Part shown: positions 40,179 through 45,136 of the stretch, piece by piece | How the letters are laid out: each line of letters opens with the position of its first letter | Position numbering within the stretch: the first letter of the stretch is position 1 | NCBI GenBank assembly: GCA_902514275.1 | Contig: CABXQD010000005.1 | Span: forward strand, 1-45,136 | DNA: 45,136 bases | Direction of reading: 5' to 3' | Source: an uncultured marine group I thaumarchaeote | GTDB taxonomy: Archaea > Thermoproteota > Nitrososphaeria > Nitrososphaerales > Nitrosopumilaceae | The notes under the pieces: model-generated | Databases searched by the model: none | The model's input: only the letters and a program-made list of their open reading frames with translations | What the model was told of the DNA's origin: nothing | Made by a program: the position numbers and the translations under genes

Positions 40179-41193
40179 TTACAGATTGTCAGTAATTTGT
40201 TTTGTAAATTCTGTAGTAGTCTTATCACCACCAATGTCTTTAGTTTTAATTCCAGATTTTACTAAATCAAAAATAGTGGATTCTAATTTTGTTGCCATTT
40301 CAAAACATTTTTGATCATTATGTTTTGCACCAAGCCAATCAAGCATCATTTTAATTGAAAGTAAAAAACGATGAAGGATTTGCAATATTTTGTCCAGCAA
40401 TATCAAATGCTGCACCATGAACAGGTTCAAACAATGCAAAGTCATCACCGAGATTTGCTGCAGGGGCCATACCCAATCCTCCAACTACTTGAGAGGATTC
40501 ATCAGATAAAATATCACCAAAAAGATTAGTAGTAACTACAACATCAAATTTTTCAGGTTGACGAATTAAATTCATTGCACATGCATCAACATACATTTCC
40601 TCAAATTTAATGTCAGGATAATCTTTAGAAACATCAATACAGGCTTTTGCAAATAATCCATCAGTAACACGCATCACATTTGATTTATGAACACAAGTAA
40701 CTTGTTTCATAGAATTGCGTTGTCTTGCAGTTTCAAAAGCATATTTTGCAATTCTTTTTGATGCAGATTCAGAAATAATTCTCAAGGCAACTGCAGAATC
40801 ACCCAAACTAAACTCTTTTCCAGTGTAAAGATCCTCGGTGTTTTCTCGAACTATTACCATGTCGATATCATCACGTAATGCAGGCATGTGAGGATAGGAT
40901 TTTGAAGGTCGAATATTTGCATAAAGATCAAGCATACGCCTTAAAACAACAATTACATCAGCAGCACTTTCACCAACAGGAGCTTTAAGACAAACATCAG
41001 AATTTTTGATAGTTTCAACTACATCGTCAGGAAGTGCTTTACCAGTTTGTTCAAGAGCTTTATCGCCTGCAATTAATTTAGAAATTTCAAACTCAATACC
41101 ATATTTTTCCTGAATTGTATTTAGTACAGAAATTGCAGAGTCAGACAATTCAGGTCCAATCCCATCACCCATAATTAATGAAATTTTATACAT
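40179..41193 (-). CDS. leuB: 3-isopropylmalate dehydrogenase family enzyme, with one-base frameshift
   Basis: NAD-dependent beta-hydroxyacid oxidative decarboxylase of the IPMDH/homoisocitrate family: LIMGDGIGPELSDSAI, LRRMLDLYANIRPSKSYP, MVIVRENTEDLYTG, VTTNLFGDILSDESSQVVGG and FEPVHGAAFDIAGQNIANPS. After this the frame breaks at a run of six A (plus strand 40363-40368); the other frame resumes with LLSIKMMLDWLGAKHN and ends EFTKQITDNL. Removing one base gives ~337 residues, normal for the family. Either a sequencing error, a real mutation or recoding. Last gene of the ilvB-ilvN-leuA-leuB operon. Confidence 0.85.
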
Positions 41194-41212
41194 AATATCA
41201 CAACAATGAAAT

Positions 41213-42727
41213 TCAGTTTATCTGTTTTTCTTTAAGCATTTTTTTAAGCATTATTCTATTAATTCCATCAATAACAGCTTGTACACTAGTAGTAACAATA
41301 TCCTCACCAATAGATTTTGCAGATACAGAATTTCCATGAGGATCTTCAACAGTTATAGTTACTTCACATAATGCAGTTGCACCACCAGAAATAGATGCCA
41401 ATCCATAATCAGTTATTTTTAATTCTGAAACCTTGCCAGTAATTTTTTGAATTGCATTTAATGCAGCATCAACAGGTCCAACACCATAGTCAGTTCCAAT
41501 GAAATCCTCACCATCAATGTTTAATTTTACAAATGCGTAGGGCATAATTCCAATTCCAGTTGAAACTGAAAATCCAGCTAACTGTACAATGCGTTTAATT
41601 CCTTTTTCACCTAAAACATCACTTGCAATAGAAAGTAATTCAACATCAGTAATCTGCTTACCTTGATCTCCTAACACTTTAATTTTTTCAAGAATTTGTT
41701 GAGATTGTTCATCATTTGTTTTAACTCCAAATTCTTCAAGCATCGCATTCATTCCATGAATTCCAGCATGTTTACCAATTCGAAGTTGTCTTTTTCTACC
41801 AACTAATTCAGGACTAATGGGTTCGTAAGTAAGAGGATTATTCAAAACACCATGAGTGTGAATTCCAGATTCATGTCCAAATGCATTATCTCCAACAATA
41901 GCCTTGTTTGGTTGAACTTTGATGCCTACAATTTTTGAAATGTACCGTGAAGTATCATAAATTAGTTCAGATTTGATATTAGTTTCATATTTTTGATCTT
42001 GTGGTAAGCATTGTAATGCCATAGAAAGTTCTTCCAATGAAGCATTTCCAGCACGTTCACCTATTCCATTTATTGTAACATGAGCACATGCGGCACCAGC
42101 ATGAATTCCAGATAAAGCATTTGCAACAGCTAATCCAAAATCATTATGACAATGAACACTTACAGGAAGTTTTGTTGCAGCAATTGCATCTTTAGTAATA
42201 TCTGCAACATATTCAGGAGTAGCATATCCAACAGTGTCAGGAATATCAATTCTATCAGCCCCTGCTTTTGCAACTTCACCAAATACCTTATTCAAAAAAT
42301 CCCTATCAGTTCTAGTAGCATCTTCAGCTGAAAATTCAACCTGAAGTCCACGTGATTTTCCATATTCGACTGCTTCAATTGCTTTTTCAAGGGCTTGGTC
42401 TCTAGTCATTTGAAGTTTGTATTGTAAGTGAATATCAGAAGTTGCAATAAATGTATGAATGTAATTTAATCCAGCATCAACGGCAGCATCAATATCACCT
42501 TTGATGGTTCTAGTCAATCCTGCAATTTCGCAAGATAAGCCTTCACTAGTAATCATCTTAACTGCTTTAGATTCACCATCAGAAATTACTGGAAAACCAG
42601 CTTCAATAGCATCTACTCCAAGTGCATCAAGTTTTTTTGCAATGGATAATTTTTGATCTGGTGATAAAGAAACACCGATTGTTTGTTCTCCATCTCTTAA
42701 AGTCGTATCAAATATTCTAACTTTCAA
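41213..42727 (-). CDS. leuA: 2-isopropylmalate synthase (LeuA/citramalate synthase family)
   Basis: Condenses acetyl-CoA with 2-oxoisovalerate in leucine synthesis. TIM barrel with FDTTLRDGEQTIGVSLSPDQ, the metal motif SVHCHNDFGLAVANAL and GIGERAGNASLEE; the helical linker carries KHAGIHGMNAMLEEFG, and the C-terminal allosteric domain (~375-500) is present. 504 residues. Citramalate synthase cannot be excluded by eye. The TTG start overlaps the ilvN TGA (TTGA), so it is coupled. Confidence 0.9.
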   Translation of the reverse strand: MKVRIFDTTLRDGEQTIGVSLSPDQKLSIAKKLDALGVDAIEAGFPVISDGESKAVKMITSEGLSCEIAGLTRTIKGDIDAAVDAGLNYIHTFIATSDIHLQYKLQMTRDQALEKAIEAVEYGKSRGLQVEFSAEDATRTDRDFLNKVFGEVAKAGADRIDIPDTVGYATPEYVADITKDAIAATKLPVSVHCHNDFGLAVANALSGIHAGAACAHVTINGIGERAGNASLEELSMALQCLPQDQKYETNIKSELIYDTSRYISKIVGIKVQPNKAIVGDNAFGHESGIHTHGVLNNPLTYEPISPELVGRKRQLRIGKHAGIHGMNAMLEEFGVKTNDEQSQQILEKIKVLGDQGKQITDVELLSIASDVLGEKGIKRIVQLAGFSVSTGIGIMPYAFVKLNIDGEDFIGTDYGVGPVDAALNAIQKITGKVSELKITDYGLASISGGATALCEVTITVEDPHGNSVSAKSIGEDIVTTSVQAVIDGINRIMLKKMLKEKQIN

Positions 42728-43206
42728 GCTCCGCTCCTTTGCAAAGCAGTAACACCAGTTCTGGCAACATCTATGATTCCAAATGGTTTTGCCAATTCCT
42801 CAAATGCCTTAATTTGGTCTGGGGTAGATGTCAATTCAACCATAATTGAGTCTTTTTTTACATCATGTACTTTTCCGCCATATGCAGTTGCCAATTTGTT
42901 CACTTCCATGCTATCATTAGCATTAGTAATCTTTAACTTAAAAATACATAGTTCACGAAAAACTGTTTTATGTTCATCCAAATGTTTTACCTCTACAGTA
43001 TCAATCATTTTATCAAGTTGTTTCACAATTTGTTCCACTTGTTTTTTATCACCATAAGTAGTAATGGTCATTTTAGAATAATTTGGATTATCAGTAACAC
43101 CTACAGAAATACTATCAATATTGAAATTTCTAGATCTAAAAAGATGAGTTACTTTAAACAAGATACCAGGTTTATTTTCAACTAAAACAGAAAGTATAGA
43201 CCACAT
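42724..43206 (-). CDS. ilvN: Acetolactate synthase regulatory (small) subunit
   Basis: ACT-domain subunit that confers valine feedback on IlvB. MWSILSVLVENKPGILFKVT and LFRSRNFNIDSISVGVTD give the ACT signature; the second domain follows (ELCIFKLKITNANDSMEVNK). ATG 43206 is preferred; the frame reaches a GTG at 43215 touching the ilvB stop. 160 residues, normal length. It overlaps leuA by 4 bp. Confidence 0.93.
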   Translation of the reverse strand: MWSILSVLVENKPGILFKVTHLFRSRNFNIDSISVGVTDNPNYSKMTITTYGDKKQVEQIVKQLDKMIDTVEVKHLDEHKTVFRELCIFKLKITNANDSMEVNKLATAYGGKVHDVKKDSIMVELTSTPDQIKAFEELAKPFGIIDVARTGVTALQRSGA

Positions 43207-43214
43207 AATTATCA

Positions 43215-44927
43215 CTAAGAAGGTAAAATCATATCCGAAAGCGAAGTTCCAGGAGCAACAAATGGCAATACATCCTCTTCAGGATCAATCGGTATATCAA
43301 TTACCGTTGCAACATCACTGCTGATTGCAGTTTTGATTGCTTTGTCAAGTTCATCCATAGACTGTGCTCTAATTCCTTGAGCGCCATATGATTCAGCTAA
43401 TTTAACATAATCAGGACAACCACCTTGGTCCACACCAACCATTCTTCGATCATAAAAGGTTCTTTGCCATTGAGCAACCATACCCAATGTAGAATTATTT
43501 AAAACAAATACAATTACAGGGATGTCTTCTAACACGGCAGTTGCAAGAGAGTTTTCAGTCATACTAAAACTTCCATCTCCAGCTATATCAACAACAGGAA
43601 CATCAGGTCTTGCAACTTTTGCGCCAATAGAAGCAGGAAAGCCCCAACCCATAGTACCAAGTCCAGTAGAACTGAAAAAAGTTCCAGGTTGAATAACATC
43701 ATAAAATAATGACGCCCACATTTGATGTTGACCAACCTCAGTAGTGATTACAGATTCTTTAGGTAAAACTTCTCGAAGTTTTCTTAAAATCTTTGCAGCA
43801 CTCATTTCACCAGGATGAAGTTTTAAATTTTCTCGCCAATACTCTTTAGTTTCTTTAACATGTTTTAACCAAATGGAATCTTCTGTTTTTTTAATTGCTC
43901 TTTGTAAAAGTAATTTTACCATTACTCTAAGTGAAGTACGAACATCACCAACAACTGCCAAACTAGCAGTTTGATTTTTACCAATTTCAGCAGGATCAAC
44001 ATCCATATGAATAATTTTCAATTGTTTTTCAAAAGCTTCAAAAGTTCCAACGGATCTATCAGAAAATCTAGTTCCAATTGCCAAAACACAATCAGCTTCT
44101 GCCATCATTTTATTTGCTTCAGCATGACCATGCATTCCAATTGGACCTAATGACAAAGGGTGATTTTCAGGAAATGCACCTTTACCTTTGAAAGTAGTAA
44201 CCACAGGAATCATTAGAGTTTCAGCAATAGATTGTAATTCAGCAAATGCAGATGAAATAATTGTTCCACCACCAGCTAAAATTATTGGTTTTTCAGAATT
44301 AAGTAACATATCAATTGCTTTTTCACAAGCAACCATATCAGGATCATACCAAGGATGATAACCTTGAATTTTAAATTCCTCAGGAAATTCCATTGAAGAT
44401 TCATTTTGTTGAACATCTTTTGGAATATCAATAAGTACAGGTCCAGGTCGTCCAGTTTCAGCAATGTAAAATCCTTTTTTCACTACTTCAGGAACTTCTC
44501 CAGGAGTCCTAGGTTGAAAAGCATATTTTACAACAGGATTTGCCATTCCAATAATATCACTTTCCTGAAATGCATCTTTTCCAATCATTGCAACAGGAAC
44601 TTGTCCAGTTACTGCAATCATTGGAGAAGAATCAGCTTGAGCAGTTGCAATACCAGTTAAGATATTTGTAGCACCAGGACCCGAAGTTGCAAAACATACT
44701 CCAGGTTTTCTACTTACACGACCAAATCCATCAGCCATATGTGCTGCAGATTGTTCGTGACGTGTTAAAATATGTCTAATATTACATCGTGAAAATTCAT
44801 CATACATTGGAAGATTTGCCCCTCCAGGTAATCCAAATACCTCTTTGACACCTTCTTTTTCCATCGCAGTCATCAAGGCTTTTGCACCAGTCATGGTTTC
44901 CATAATATGGATAGAATTTTTCTCCAT
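43215..44927 (-). CDS. ilvB: Acetolactate synthase catalytic (large) subunit
   Basis: ThDP-dependent enzyme for the first common step of Val/Leu/Ile synthesis. GVKEVFGLPGGANLPMYDEF, the activating Glu in HILTRHEQSAAHMADGFGRV, the FAD-domain region (AIGTRFSDRSVGTFEAF) and the ThDP-Mg motif GDGSFSMTENSLATAVLEDI with PVIVFVLNN are all intact. 570 residues. First gene of the minus-strand operon. Confidence 0.95.
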   Translation of the reverse strand: MEKNSIHIMETMTGAKALMTAMEKEGVKEVFGLPGGANLPMYDEFSRCNIRHILTRHEQSAAHMADGFGRVSRKPGVCFATSGPGATNILTGIATAQADSSPMIAVTGQVPVAMIGKDAFQESDIIGMANPVVKYAFQPRTPGEVPEVVKKGFYIAETGRPGPVLIDIPKDVQQNESSMEFPEEFKIQGYHPWYDPDMVACEKAIDMLLNSEKPIILAGGGTIISSAFAELQSIAETLMIPVVTTFKGKGAFPENHPLSLGPIGMHGHAEANKMMAEADCVLAIGTRFSDRSVGTFEAFEKQLKIIHMDVDPAEIGKNQTASLAVVGDVRTSLRVMVKLLLQRAIKKTEDSIWLKHVKETKEYWRENLKLHPGEMSAAKILRKLREVLPKESVITTEVGQHQMWASLFYDVIQPGTFFSSTGLGTMGWGFPASIGAKVARPDVPVVDIAGDGSFSMTENSLATAVLEDIPVIVFVLNNSTLGMVAQWQRTFYDRRMVGVDQGGCPDYVKLAESYGAQGIRAQSMDELDKAIKTAISSDVATVIDIPIDPEEDVLPFVAPGTSLSDMILPS

Positions 44928-45056
44928 AATTTAAAATGTATCAAAATTTTAGGCACAAATTAGATAAATTCAAGAAATAATCAAAAAAGCAAATTTTTGA
45001 ATATCAACATCAATCGTTAGTGAGATAGACTTAAACAGATTATTTTTAGATTTGAA

Positions 45057-45136
45057 GTGAACATTTTGACAGACAATGAAGAAATCATCAAAACAATTGA
45101 AACATTGTTTCAATCAGGAATTACCAAAGATCTTAG
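45057..45136 (+). CDS. Start of an unidentified gene (3' partial)
   Basis: Open frame from GTG 45057 (MNILTDNEEIIKTIETLFQS) or TTG 45066, running off the window edge. The 26 visible residues are helical and acidic; the family cannot be determined. It is divergent from ilvB with about 130 bp between. Confidence 0.4.
   Translation, partial: MNILTDNEEIIKTIETLFQSGITKDL

Overview
The window is AT-rich archaeal DNA from an ammonia-oxidising thaumarchaeon, most likely a member of the Nitrosopumilaceae (Nitrosopumilus or Nitrosarchaeum type). The evidence is archaeal EF-1alpha next to ribosomal protein S10 and RNA polymerase subunit P, the bifunctional FBP aldolase/phosphatase, an ATP-dependent DNA ligase, an archaeal tRNA-splicing endonuclease, a PIN-KH ATPase, a 3-hydroxyacyl-CoA dehydrogenase of the kind used in the thaumarchaeal 3-hydroxypropionate/4-hydroxybutyrate cycle, and a DnaJ-ferredoxin fusion known from Thaumarchaeota. 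No rRNA, tRNA, CRISPR array, insertion sequence or provirus was recognised.

Layout. 0-8 kb: the 3' part of a GSA-aminotransferase-like gene, small unknown genes, a TPR protein, two cupins, DnaJ-ferredoxin, a HIT hydrolase, a small C2H2 protein, 3-hydroxyacyl-CoA dehydrogenase and a LOG-like nucleotide hydrolase. 8-19 kb: zinc-ribbon and C2H2 proteins, the tuf-rpsJ-rpoP operon, FBP aldolase/phosphatase, DNA ligase, a PhoU/DUF47 protein, tRNA endonuclease, a tandem-SDR oxidoreductase followed at once by a hotdog-fold protein, and a TauE/SafE exporter. 19-31 kb: secreted or anchored small proteins, an MntR-like regulator, PIN-KH ATPase, a tldD-uracil glycosylase-alkyladenine glycosylase operon, two divergent VTT/DedA membrane proteins, an orphan oligopeptide ABC ATPase, and a KH protein coupled to aspS. 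31-40 kb: a gene-poor accessory zone with a universal stress protein, a CBS protein and a run of micro-ORFs, many with Cys/His zinc-ligand patterns; then an operon of a His-rich Zn/Mn-type binding protein, an 80-aa protein and a TPR protein with its own His-rich stretch; then a protein made almost wholly of G-Y/F-D/N-x-x repeats. 40-45 kb: the branched-chain amino-acid operon ilvB-ilvN-leuA-leuB, with an apparent one-base frameshift in leuB.

Expression features are consistent across the window. Several genes have a TATA-like element about 25-29 bases before the start codon, implying leaderless mRNAs (tuf, FBP aldolase/phosphatase, CBS protein, mntR). Operon partners are often joined by ATGA or TTGA stop/start overlaps. 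The most notable items are the crowd of tiny zinc-finger-like proteins (including a tandem paralogous pair at 34.4-34.6 kb), the tandem SDR plus hotdog pair that resembles half of a bifunctional malonyl-CoA reductase, the His-rich metal-handling operon, and the pentapeptide-repeat protein. Micro-ORF calls rest on reading frames and motif patterns only and are given with modest confidence.
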